From NCBI RefSeq assembly GCF_030930995.1, contig NZ_CP133217.1, forward strand, positions 2,160,001 through 2,224,000: a stretch of 64,000 nt of DNA, in the 5' to 3' direction. Positions 9,337 through 16,327 of the stretch are shown piece by piece. Made by a program: the position numbers and the translations under genes. The first letter of the stretch is position 1, and the number at the start of each line of letters is the position of its first letter. The notes beneath the pieces are model-generated. The model was not told the origin of the DNA. It did no database searches and was given only the letters and a program-made list of their open reading frames with translations. Origin of the DNA: Thiothrix subterranea (lineage in GTDB: Bacteria; Pseudomonadota; Gammaproteobacteria; Thiotrichales; Thiotrichaceae).

Positions 9337-9347
9337 GGTTACGACCT
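9337..9347. repeat. Right copy of the 11-bp target-site duplication of IS copy B
   Basis: GGTTACGACCT, identical to 7887-7897 on the other side of the element. Confidence 0.95.
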
Positions 9348-9467
9348 GCCCACGCCCATCATTAAAACATGGTTATCAATTTTTTCAAGTGCTGTATTTA
9401 CTGGGCTTTTCGGCTGACGCACTACCAACAATCCAAACGAGTTGGGGCGGGGGGACTCTCCATTAAA

Positions 9468-9575
9468 TGCACTGCACTAATGCACTGCACGAAAACCGCC
9501 TCAAGGTCGCGCCCTGCTTTGGTTTTGGTTTTTTACAAATGCACGGATTCGTGCACTTTTGTGCATTTCAGTGCA
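9468..9575. repeat. Array of eight TGCAC/GTGCA pentamers, partly helically phased
   Basis: TGCAC starts at 9468, 9473, 9481, 9486 and 9540. The inverted form GTGCA starts at 9551, 9561 and 9571, exactly 10 bp apart. The first four form two tandem pairs (TGCACTGCAC). Clustered, phased short repeats of this kind usually bind a protein cooperatively, as in phage operators or iteron origins. The binding partner is unknown. Confidence 0.55.
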
Positions 9576-9668
9576 GTGGTGAAAGGTAAACAAAATTTTA
9601 TGAGTGTTAAGGGTTTGAGGGCAAAAAAGCCGTGTTCTCTTCTTATCGCTCATTGCCGCTAGGCTAGT

Positions 9669-9691
9669 GGGGTGCAACCATGTTGCACCCC
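9669..9691. terminator. Perfect 10-bp hairpin without a T tract
   Basis: GGGGTGCAAC (9669-9678) pairs with GTTGCACCCC (9682-9691) around the loop CAT. There is no downstream T run, so it may be a protein-binding palindrome and not an intrinsic terminator. It also contains TGCAC/GTGCA, the unit of the nearby iterons. Confidence 0.4.
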
Positions 9692-9739
9692 TTGCAGTAG
9701 TTTACTTTCAGAAAGCGAGTCAAGGTTAAAGTGAACGAG

Positions 9740-9988
9740 CTACGCCCGACCTTGACACGCAAGCAGGCATGAAGAATCCAAGACGCAAAAAAGCCGCATC
9801 AGGTGCGGCTCTTCGGGGTCAATGATGTGATCATCTGGTATGGGTTCACGACGCTTGTGCTTGTGTAGGCGGTTGCCTTCGCACCACGGACAACCACCGT
9901 GATTCCTGCATGAATTAGCAATGAGTTTGCCGCCTGTATGCGGCTTGCGCCGCTCTTTGCCGTGCTTAACAGCTTTGTCTAGGCTCAT
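9740..9988 (-). CDS. Small Cys/His-rich conserved phage-type protein
   Basis: 82 residues. The first 45 (SLDKAVKHGKERRKPHTGG, then CRNHGGCPWCEGNR and LHKHKRRE) match a small family often seen in integrated elements and carry a C-x5-C-x2-C zinc-ribbon-like motif. The function is not established. The last 25 or so residues are encoded across a terminator-like hairpin (9787-9810), which is odd for a conserved C terminus and hints that the original stop was earlier or that the 3' end is eroded. It shares direction with BrnTA and the ProQ-like gene. Confidence 0.6.
   Translation of the reverse strand: MSLDKAVKHGKERRKPHTGGKLIANSCRNHGGCPWCEGNRLHKHKRREPIPDDHIIDPEEPHLMRLFCVLDSSCLLACQGRA
9787..9810 (-). 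terminator. Terminator hairpin reading leftward
   Basis: AGCCGCA (9792-9798) pairs with TGCGGCT (9804-9810). On the minus strand the stem runs into TTTTTT. It lies inside the last codons of the small Cys-rich gene and probably ends the brnTA-side transcript. The core is shared with the hairpin at 1850-1880. Confidence 0.6.
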
Positions 9989-9999
9989 CGTTACCTAAC

Positions 10000-10263
10000 C
10001 TATGCCGCGTGTTGCAAGTTCCCTGCCTGCATCTCTTCACGAATGATACGACGCAAAACAACTTCATCCAGTGCCTTACCCGTGGTCATGCTGGCTCTCA
10101 GGGTTTGATTCACTAGCGTCTGATACCCGATACCTTCCTCTTCAGCACGTTGGCGGAATGCTTCGATAATATCGTCATCAATCCAAATGGTGATACGTGT
10201 TTTTCCGTTCGCGGGAATCACCGCGCCGCGTTTGCCGTCTGTTAAATCATATTCCGCTTTCAT
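10000..10263 (-). CDS. brnA: BrnA-type antitoxin (ribbon-helix-helix family)
   Basis: 87 residues from the ATG at 10263. The central ITIWIDDDIIEAFRQRAEEE and GIGYQTLVNQTLRASM segments match BrnA/CopG-type antitoxins, in which the C-terminal ribbon-helix-helix binds operator DNA and neutralises BrnT. It overlaps the end of the upstream brnT by 17 bp, the usual toxin-first order, so the two are translationally coupled. It lies in the decayed prophage and is likely a stabilisation cassette. An autoregulatory operator would be expected upstream of brnT (about 10540-10600), but no clean palindrome is evident there. Confidence 0.85.
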   Translation of the reverse strand: MKAEYDLTDGKRGAVIPANGKTRITIWIDDDIIEAFRQRAEEEGIGYQTLVNQTLRASMTTGKALDEVVLRRIIREEMQAGNLQHAA

Positions 10264-10537
10264 AATGTCGTTTCTCCTTGTTGGTTGCTTTACGTGCCGA
10301 TATAAGCCGGATGTTGTCGCCGCGCCATGTGTAAACAACTGTCAATACACGTCCAAACATATCAGCACCTACAGTAATAAAGCGATGCTCTCCCTCAGCC
10401 GTCACGTCTTCGGATGTAACGCCCATGGGGTCATACAGCACGGGTTCAACATCTGATAACCTGATGTTGTGCTTGGCTTCGTTCAACTTTTCCTTGTTGT
10501 TCTTATTCGTCTTTTCCTTGTCCCATTCAACGCTCAT
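10247..10537 (-). CDS. brnT: BrnT-type toxin (ribonuclease)
   Basis: 96 residues from the ATG at 10537 (MSVEWDKEK). A longer frame to 10603 exists, but the family begins at the ...EWD motif. BrnT toxins are RelE-fold ribonucleases that block translation. Conserved features are NEAKHNIRLSDVEPVLYDP, EHRFITVGADMFGRVLTVVY and the C-terminal IRLISARKATNKEKRHYE with the catalytic Arg/Arg/Glu/Tyr region. BrnA follows with a 17-bp overlap. The region after EWDKEK carries a few extra Lys/Asn residues compared with typical BrnT, which may be a natural variant. Confidence 0.87.
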   Translation of the reverse strand: MSVEWDKEKTNKNNKEKLNEAKHNIRLSDVEPVLYDPMGVTSEDVTAEGEHRFITVGADMFGRVLTVVYTWRGDNIRLISARKATNKEKRHYESGI

Positions 10538-10606
10538 ACGTTCGCCTTGTATGTATTCAGTATGCACATTACGCGCCGTTATCCTGAATCTGTCAACAAT
10601 CAATAT

Positions 10607-11170
10607 TCAGCACTTACCCTGTAAGCGCGTTGTCAGGGTGTCGGTTGCGAGCTGGCGCTGATAGTCATCAATCGTGCCGTCGGGTGTGCCGTCGAGCTGA
10701 TAGCGGTCTGTGCCGTGTTTGAGGTTTTGCAGGTAAACACCGTGATTAACGTGCATCCTCAGCAGCTTTTGCACAACGTTCTTGCTTGCGCCGGGGAAGT
10801 GCTCCTCGTTCACCAGTCGGAAAATTTCCTTTTCAATGCCGATTGCCAGCGGTTGGAAGTCAAACCAGACGCGGAAGGCGTTTAGGCGGTCGTTCAATTC
10901 TTGCAACTTCAGTTGTGACGGTGGTGTGACCTGCTTCTTGGGTGCGGGTGGCTTGCGCGGTTTCTTGGGTTTGGCGGTGGCGGGTGGCTTGGGTTTGGCG
11001 GTGGCGGGTGGCTTGGGTTTGGGTGCGGGGATGCGCTGCACTTGGGGCAGTTCGTCACGCCTGATAATGCGTTTGCCGGTGCGTTGAATTGTGCCAGCGG
11101 TGGCATTTACCGTGCCACTGTTGGCAGGTTTGCGCGTAATGCTTAAGGTTTTTTTCGGGGTGTCGGTCAT
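10607..11170 (-). CDS. ProQ/FinO-domain RNA-binding protein with a proline/lysine-rich N terminus
   Basis: 187 residues from the ATG at 11170, preferred over a TTG at 11176 because AAGGAAG lies 7 bases upstream. The N-terminal half is basic and low-complexity, with tandem PKPPATA units and a KPRKPPAPKK stretch. The C-terminal half is a ProQ/FinO domain: NAFRVWFDFQPLAIGIEKEI, NVVQKLLRMHVNHGVYLQNL and DRYQLDGTPDGTIDDYQRQL. Such proteins bind structured RNA and act as chaperones for sense-antisense pairing, for example in plasmid fertility control. Lying between the integrase and BrnTA, it is probably element-encoded and might regulate element transcripts. Confidence 0.82.
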   Translation of the reverse strand: MTDTPKKTLSITRKPANSGTVNATAGTIQRTGKRIIRRDELPQVQRIPAPKPKPPATAKPKPPATAKPKKPRKPPAPKKQVTPPSQLKLQELNDRLNAFRVWFDFQPLAIGIEKEIFRLVNEEHFPGASKNVVQKLLRMHVNHGVYLQNLKHGTDRYQLDGTPDGTIDDYQRQLATDTLTTRLQGKC

Positions 11171-11185
11171 GTCCAAACTTCCTTT

Positions 11186-12274
11186 TCAGGTATTGATTGC
11201 CGCCGTTGCGGTCTTGGATGCGGATAGTGTACCGGATGTCAGGCTTAACAGCTTGTCGGTGATGGTCTGCATGGGTTCTCTGAGACTTTCCACGTCGGTC
11301 ACGATGTATCCGCCGGTCACATCCGCCGCGCCGGTCTTGTGGTTGATCAGACGCTTCAGGGTATAGCCGCGAACACCGATGTTTTCGGCAGTGGTGGCGA
11401 ACGTGCGCCGTAGGTCGTGCATTTCCCAGTGAATACCCGACCTGGTGCGAATGGCCTTTATCGTTTTCTCCACGCTGGACAGTGGCGAGGTGTTGTCAGT
11501 CGCCCGGAATACTAAGCCGCTGCCCTGTCCACTGCGGGCTTGCCACTGTGTCAACAGATCGCGGGTGTAGGTGGTGAGCGGCAGTGTGTGCGCTTGGTGG
11601 TTTTTGGTGTCTTCCAGCCTGATCGTATTGTTGATCAGGTCGATATTTTCCCACAGCAAGGTGCTGGACTCCGTGCGCCGGTAGCCACTGAACAGGGTTA
11701 GCAGGAAATAGACCCGCGCCTTTTCAGCGAGTGCGCCGCCGTACCATTCCGGGAGTGAATTTACCGCTTCGTACCAGATCGGGAGTTCGTCATTTTTGAT
11801 AATGGTCTGTTTACGGTCGACACGATTCCATGCGCGGCTGTGAGAGAGGCGCTTGACCGGATTGGATTTTATCAGCGGTTGTTGATTGTCATCAAAGTAT
11901 TCCTCAGCAGCATAGTTATAAATGCTACGTAACACGCGCATCTCGTTATTTGCCCGTGCCTCTGAGTGTTGGCTGCGTTCGCGGTGACGTTCCTCTACCA
12001 TGTCACGGGTGATGCTGTTCAACGGCAGAGACTCCCAGTCGGAAAAACCGACGCTTACCGCACGTTCATAATCGGCAATCGTGACGGGCTTAAGATTCTT
12101 ATGCGATTTCAGATAATCCTTGAACACTTTTCCCAAGGTCATGTTAGCGAATTGCTGCCCCTCTGCCCTGATTTGCTTTTGCTGGTAACTCGTTTGGCGG
12201 GTGGTGGCTATCAGCGAGAGTTCCTTACGTTTAAAGCGGCTCGCTGTTTTTATTTGTGCTGATCCACAAACCAC
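11186..12274 (-). pseudogene. Tyrosine recombinase (phage-type integrase), N-terminally truncated
   Basis: The core-binding domain (TLGKVFKDYLKSHKNLKPVT onward) and catalytic domain are present, with FSGYRRTESSTL (Arg), LEDTKNHQAH (Lys), MHDLRRTFATT (His-x-x-Arg), LINHKTG (His) and the Tyr in VTGGYIV. The arm-binding N-terminal domain of about 80 residues is missing. The frame opens inside the 3' end of narL, where the first residues (MVCGSAQIKT) are narL sequence read in another frame, and no ribosome site is visible. A deletion has evidently removed the integrase 5' end and the right attachment site and fused the remnant to narL. Confidence 0.85.
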
Positions 12275-12900
12275 ACCGCCGCTTCCACCCGCGACCGCAG
12301 GTTGAGCTTGCGTAGTAAATGTTTGACGTGAACTTTGACCGTGCCTTCGGTGATACCCAGTTCCCGTGCTACCAGCTTATTGCTTTTGCCCGCCGCAACC
12401 CGTTCCAGAATGCGTTGTTCCTGCTCAGTCAAACCCGCTTCGGAGCTGGTTTTGGGGTGAATCGCGTCGTGGCGCATGGCGTGTGCCAGCAAATTGATCA
12501 GACGTTCGGTGAGGGTGATGCGTCCCGCCGCTGCTTCCGCCAGTTTTTCCACCAAATCTTCAGGTTCCATTTCTTTGAGCAAATAGCCGTCTGCACCTGC
12601 GCGTAATGCTGCTACCAAATCACTCGCCTGATCGGAAACCGTCAACATCACTACCCGTGCATCGCTGCCAGAGGCTTTGATGACTTTTAATACCTCAATG
12701 CCGCTCATGTCCTTCATGTTCAGGTCGAGCAAGATCATGTCGGGGGCAAGTTCCAACGCCATGTCGATGCCTTCCTGCCCGCATGAGGCTTCGCCGACGA
12801 TGATGAAATCAGGCACCATATTGACCAAATAGCGCACGCCTTTGCGAAACAAGGGGTGATCGTCCACGATCAGCAGGCTTTGTGGGGTTTCAAGCGGCAT
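12250..12900 (-). CDS. narL: Nitrate/nitrite response regulator NarL
   Basis: 216 residues from the ATG at 12900. The longer upstream frame is antisense to none of the family and is ignored because the start lies within the end of narX. The receiver domain has the acidic pocket DDHPLF, the phospho-acceptor Asp in MILLDLNMKDMSG and the conserved Lys in LLKEMEP. The LuxR-type DNA-binding domain is LTEQEQRILERVAAGKSNKL through ITEGTVKVHVKHLLRKLNL. It ends WFVDQHK. The start overlaps narX by 11 bp, so kinase and regulator are co-translated. It probably controls the narK promoter region at 14765-15055. The truncated integrase overlaps its last codons. Confidence 0.94.
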   Translation of the reverse strand: MPLETPQSLLIVDDHPLFRKGVRYLVNMVPDFIIVGEASCGQEGIDMALELAPDMILLDLNMKDMSGIEVLKVIKASGSDARVVMLTVSDQASDLVAALRAGADGYLLKEMEPEDLVEKLAEAAAGRITLTERLINLLAHAMRHDAIHPKTSSEAGLTEQEQRILERVAAGKSNKLVARELGITEGTVKVHVKHLLRKLNLRSRVEAAVWFVDQHK

Positions 12901-14764
12901 GGGCAATCCTTGTTTTGGGGGTGAAATCGAGTTGTACGCAAGTGCCACCACCCGTGCGCGGCAAGTATTGCAGTATGCCATGCAGGGCGCGGGCGCGTTC
13001 GTCCATAATTGCCATGCCGTAATGGTGCAGGTTGGCGGTTTTTTGGATACCTGCACCGTCATCTTCGATGCGCAATTGCAGGCTGTTATCGTCTTGACGC
13101 TGCAACGACACCCACGCTTGGCTGGCGTGCGCGTGTTTGAGGGTGTTGGATAAGGCTTCGCGCACGATTTGCAGCAGGTGAATTTCTTCGTTGGGGGTCA
13201 GGTTGAGGTTGCCTAAGCTGACCTCCAGCGCAATCGGTAAGTTGCCGCGCTCGGCAAATTCGGTGGTGGTTTGCGCCAATGCCATGCCTAAATCGTCGTC
13301 TTCCATGCGCAAGCGGAAGGTGGAGAGCAGTTCGCGCAATTGCTGGTAGGAACTATTGAGGCCCTCGCGCAATTCTTCCAGTGCAGCGGTAACTTCTGTG
13401 ACATCCGCCGGATTTTTTACCGCCGTGCGCAAGCGGCTGACTTGGATTTTCATATAGGCCAGCGATTGTGCCAAGGAATCGTGCAATTCGCGGGCGATGA
13501 CGGCGCGTTCTTCCAACAGGGAAACGCGGCGGTGCTGTTCGCTGCGTTGTTCGGAGGCAATGGTGACACCGATGTGGCGCGATAATGCTTCCAGCAATTG
13601 TACTTGCCAGCGTTCGGCGGTGGTGTTGGCGGGGACATCGACGGCTAACATGCCGTAACGTTTTTCGGCATCGGTGAGCGGCATCCGCAAGATTTGGCGA
13701 CCGTCGGGGAGTTTGTCCATACGGGCGGCGTGCGGGTCGTGGCATTCGGCGCAACTGTTGGCGCGTTCGCACAGTGGGCTTTTGCCGCTGCTCGCGGTAG
13801 TGGCGACGACATCGCCTTGCTGGTCGTTGTCTTCTTTGAGGCAAATCGTGCCATTGCCTAAGCCCAGCACCGCTTCGGCATCTTTCAACACGTTATGGAA
13901 AACGGCGCGGTCGGGGGCAATGCCGTGCAAGCGTGTGATGGAGCGGTACAGTAAATCCAGTGAACGATTGCTGCGGGTGAGTTCGGCGGTTTTTTGTTCG
14001 ACCCGTGCCTCAAGGTCTTGGTAAAGTTTGGAGAGATCTTCTGCCATCAGGTCAAAAGCTCGTCCTAGTTGCCCGATTTCGTCTTCACCCGCAAGGTCAG
14101 TGCGTACCGCGAGATTGCCTTGGCGGATTTGGTCGGTTAGCCCCAATAGCCCTTTGAGCGGGGTGACAAAAATGTTGTTGACCAAGTAAATGGAGAGGAT
14201 CACGGCGAGGATCGTGCCAATCACGGCAACACCCAAAATCACCCGCAACACCAAAATCTTGGCTTCGGTGGCTTCTTCAATCTGCTTGACCAGATCATTG
14301 ATGTGCGCAACGAATTGGGGAATGGCATCGAGCAATGCGGCATCGGCGGAGGTGGTGGTGCTCGTGGTCAGTAAGGGAATCAGGTCGGGTTTGATGCGTT
14401 GCTGCCAGCCGCTTTCGACTTGCCGATACACTTGCTTGAGCGGGGTGGTTTCGTCGGTGGGCAATACGGAGAGGATCGAGTCCGCCGCTAAATCGGTTTC
14501 AAAGCGTTGGATGGCTTGTTGCAAGTCGCTGCGATGCGTGGGGTTGGGATCTTGCAGAATGCGTTGGTAGAGTGATGCCATACGCCAGCTTTGCATCCGC
14601 AAACTTCCGGCAACGTTGATGGCTTCGCCGTTGCCTTGGGTGGTTTCCGCGACCATCCACGAGGTGGACATGCCGACGACGGCGAGAACGGTGATGGCAG
14701 CGATCATGCCGCCTAGCCGTAGCAGCAGGGAGTTTTGGAGTTTGTTCCACAGAAGGCGGTTCAC
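12890..14764 (-). CDS. narX: Nitrate/nitrite sensor histidine kinase NarX
   Basis: 624 residues from a GTG at 14764 with GAGGA upstream. TM1 is at about 15-37, followed by the periplasmic four-helix sensor with the nitrate-binding P-box (NVAGSLRMQSWRMASLYQR). TM2 is at about 170-195, then HAMP. The central module is a GAF-like domain with the cysteine cluster CERANSCAECHDPH known from NarX. The HisKA_3 dimerisation domain contains the phospho-accepting His in ARELHDSLAQSLAYMKIQVS. The ATPase lobe has the N box (VREALSNTLKHA) and G box (IEDDGAGI). It is divergent from narK1 and co-transcribed with narL. Confidence 0.95.
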   Translation of the reverse strand: MNRLLWNKLQNSLLLRLGGMIAAITVLAVVGMSTSWMVAETTQGNGEAINVAGSLRMQSWRMASLYQRILQDPNPTHRSDLQQAIQRFETDLAADSILSVLPTDETTPLKQVYRQVESGWQQRIKPDLIPLLTTSTTTSADAALLDAIPQFVAHINDLVKQIEEATEAKILVLRVILGVAVIGTILAVILSIYLVNNIFVTPLKGLLGLTDQIRQGNLAVRTDLAGEDEIGQLGRAFDLMAEDLSKLYQDLEARVEQKTAELTRSNRSLDLLYRSITRLHGIAPDRAVFHNVLKDAEAVLGLGNGTICLKEDNDQQGDVVATTASSGKSPLCERANSCAECHDPHAARMDKLPDGRQILRMPLTDAEKRYGMLAVDVPANTTAERWQVQLLEALSRHIGVTIASEQRSEQHRRVSLLEERAVIARELHDSLAQSLAYMKIQVSRLRTAVKNPADVTEVTAALEELREGLNSSYQQLRELLSTFRLRMEDDDLGMALAQTTTEFAERGNLPIALEVSLGNLNLTPNEEIHLLQIVREALSNTLKHAHASQAWVSLQRQDDNSLQLRIEDDGAGIQKTANLHHYGMAIMDERARALHGILQYLPRTGGGTCVQLDFTPKTRIAHAA

Positions 14765-15055
14765 GCGCTGGGTTTCCTCGTGTTGTTATTGGGTGCTGCG
14801 CTCTGATTCTAGGGTAATACATTTGGGAGTGGGGTAGGTGGGAAAATAAAGGCGTACCACCTTTACGCTACCACCCACCATTACCATCCTCCATCCTAAA
14901 ATCACAACCTTATAAAACAATAGGTTGCGCAATGCCACCCCTACCACCAAAGTGGTACTTCGCTCCTATTTTCGACTATTACCCCCACTAGAATCAGGAA
15001 TTTATCAGCCTAGAATCACCTTGAAACCACTTACGGTTTTGTTACGAGGTGAATT
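14765..15055. promoter_or_regulatory. narX/narK divergent control region with repeated TACC-type heptamers
   Basis: 291 bp separate divergent narX and narK1. TACCACC occurs at 14855, 14869 and 14942, TACCATC at 14882 and TACCCCC at 14980. NarL binds heptamers of the form TACYYMT, so these are near matches and not exact sites. GGGGTA (14831-14836) is an inverted near-match. The narK1 ribosome site is GAGGTG. No clean FNR box (TTGAT-N4-ATCAA) is visible. Confidence 0.5.
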
Positions 15056-16312
15056 ATGGCAACGCAGCAATACAAGGCATGGTCGGTCGTCATCATGAGT
15101 ACGCTGGCCTTCACGGTGTGCTTCATGATCTGGATGATGTTTGCCGTCATCGGGATTCCTATCAAGGCAACCTTGGGTTTGAACGAAACCCAGTTCGGGA
15201 TTTTGATCGCCACGCCGGTGCTGACCGGCTCATTGATTCGCGTGCCGCTAGGGATGTGGACGGATAAATTCGGTGGGCGCATCGTGTTCACCATCCTGAT
15301 GTTGTCCACCATATTCCCGATTTGGATGATTTCGCAGGCGACCCAATTCTGGCATTTCCTCGTAACTGGCTTGTTTGTTGGCGTAGCGGGTGGTTCATTC
15401 ACGGTCGGGATTGCCTATTGCGCCCGCTGGTTTCCGAAGGAACGCCAAGGCTTGGCGATGGGGATTTTCGGTGCAGGCAATACCGGCGCGGCTGTTACCA
15501 AGTTACTCGCGCCCATTATCGTGGTGGGCTATGGCTGGACAATGGTTCCGCAAGTCTACGCGGTACTGATGCTGGTGACGGCGATTGTGTTCTGGTTTTT
15601 TACCTTCAGTGAACCTAGCCACAAGGTGGGTAAATCGGTCACGGTGCGCGAACAGCTTGCTGCGTTCAAAGACCCCAAGGTATGGCGTTACAGCCAATAT
15701 TATTCCATCGTGTTCGGCGGCTACGTCGCGCTGGCGTTGTGGATGACCAAATATTACGTCAGCGAATACGGTTTCGACCTAAAAACCGCCGCGTTTTTGG
15801 CAGCCGCATTCAGTATTCCCGGCGGTTTGTTGCGGGCGGTCGGTGGCTACTTCTCCGACAAACTCGGCGCACACACCCTGACCTGGTGGGTGTTGTGGAT
15901 TTCACTGGTATGCTTGTTCTTCCTGTCTTACCCGCAAAGCGACATCACTATTCAAACCATTGGCGGGGCAAAAACCTTCCATGTTGGCCTGACCCCAACC
16001 GTTTTCACTATCATCCTGTTTACCCTTGGTGTGGTCTTTGCCGTCGGTAAAGCCTCGGTTTTCAAGTACATATCCGACGATTACCCCGACAACATTGGCG
16101 TGGTATCCGGCGTGGTGGGCTTGGCGGGCGGTTTGGGTGGTTTCCTGATGCCGATTATGTTTGGCGCATTGGTGGATCTCACCGGCATTCGCTCTTCCGC
16201 CTTCATGCTGATGTTTGGCGTGGTGTGGGTGTCGCTGATGTGGATGTATTTCACCGAAGTTCGCCCAGTTCATGCCGATTTACACGAAAAATCCCTCACC
16301 ACAAACCTTTAA
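15056..16312 (+). CDS. narK1: NarK1-type nitrate/proton symporter (MFS, NNP family)
   Basis: 418 residues with 12 predicted membrane helices. NNP-family signatures are present: RVPLGMWTDKFGGRIVFTIL in the first half, a nitrate-signature glycine-rich segment GVAGGSFTVGIAYCARWFPK with AMGIFGAGNTGAAVTK, and a second one at DNIGVVSGVVGLAGGLGGF. Its length and position as the first of two NarK genes fit the NarK1 subtype that imports nitrate with protons. The start is the ATG at 15056 after GAGGTG. It ends 15 bp before narK2, so the two are probably co-transcribed from the narK promoter. Confidence 0.92.
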   Translation: MATQQYKAWSVVIMSTLAFTVCFMIWMMFAVIGIPIKATLGLNETQFGILIATPVLTGSLIRVPLGMWTDKFGGRIVFTILMLSTIFPIWMISQATQFWHFLVTGLFVGVAGGSFTVGIAYCARWFPKERQGLAMGIFGAGNTGAAVTKLLAPIIVVGYGWTMVPQVYAVLMLVTAIVFWFFTFSEPSHKVGKSVTVREQLAAFKDPKVWRYSQYYSIVFGGYVALALWMTKYYVSEYGFDLKTAAFLAAAFSIPGGLLRAVGGYFSDKLGAHTLTWWVLWISLVCLFFLSYPQSDITIQTIGGAKTFHVGLTPTVFTIILFTLGVVFAVGKASVFKYISDDYPDNIGVVSGVVGLAGGLGGFLMPIMFGALVDLTGIRSSAFMLMFGVVWVSLMWMYFTEVRPVHADLHEKSLTTNL

Positions 16313-16327
16313 TGCGAGGAATACCTG

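Larger units (their letters stand above)
9348..9739. other. Non-coding region with TGCAC iterons and a hairpin
   Basis: No supported coding sequence. It holds eight TGCAC/GTGCA pentamers (9468-9575) and a perfect hairpin (9669-9691). This is the region upstream of the gpN block on the minus strand, so it may include a prophage control or replication site. Confidence 0.5.

Noticed and set aside
9369-9662. 97-residue reading frame on the plus strand
   Set aside because: Low-complexity, lacks a ribosome site and lies across the iteron array; no recognisable domain.
14765-15055. FNR box upstream of narK1
   Set aside because: No sequence close to TTGAT-N4-ATCAA was found; partial matches such as TTGAAACCAC are too weak.
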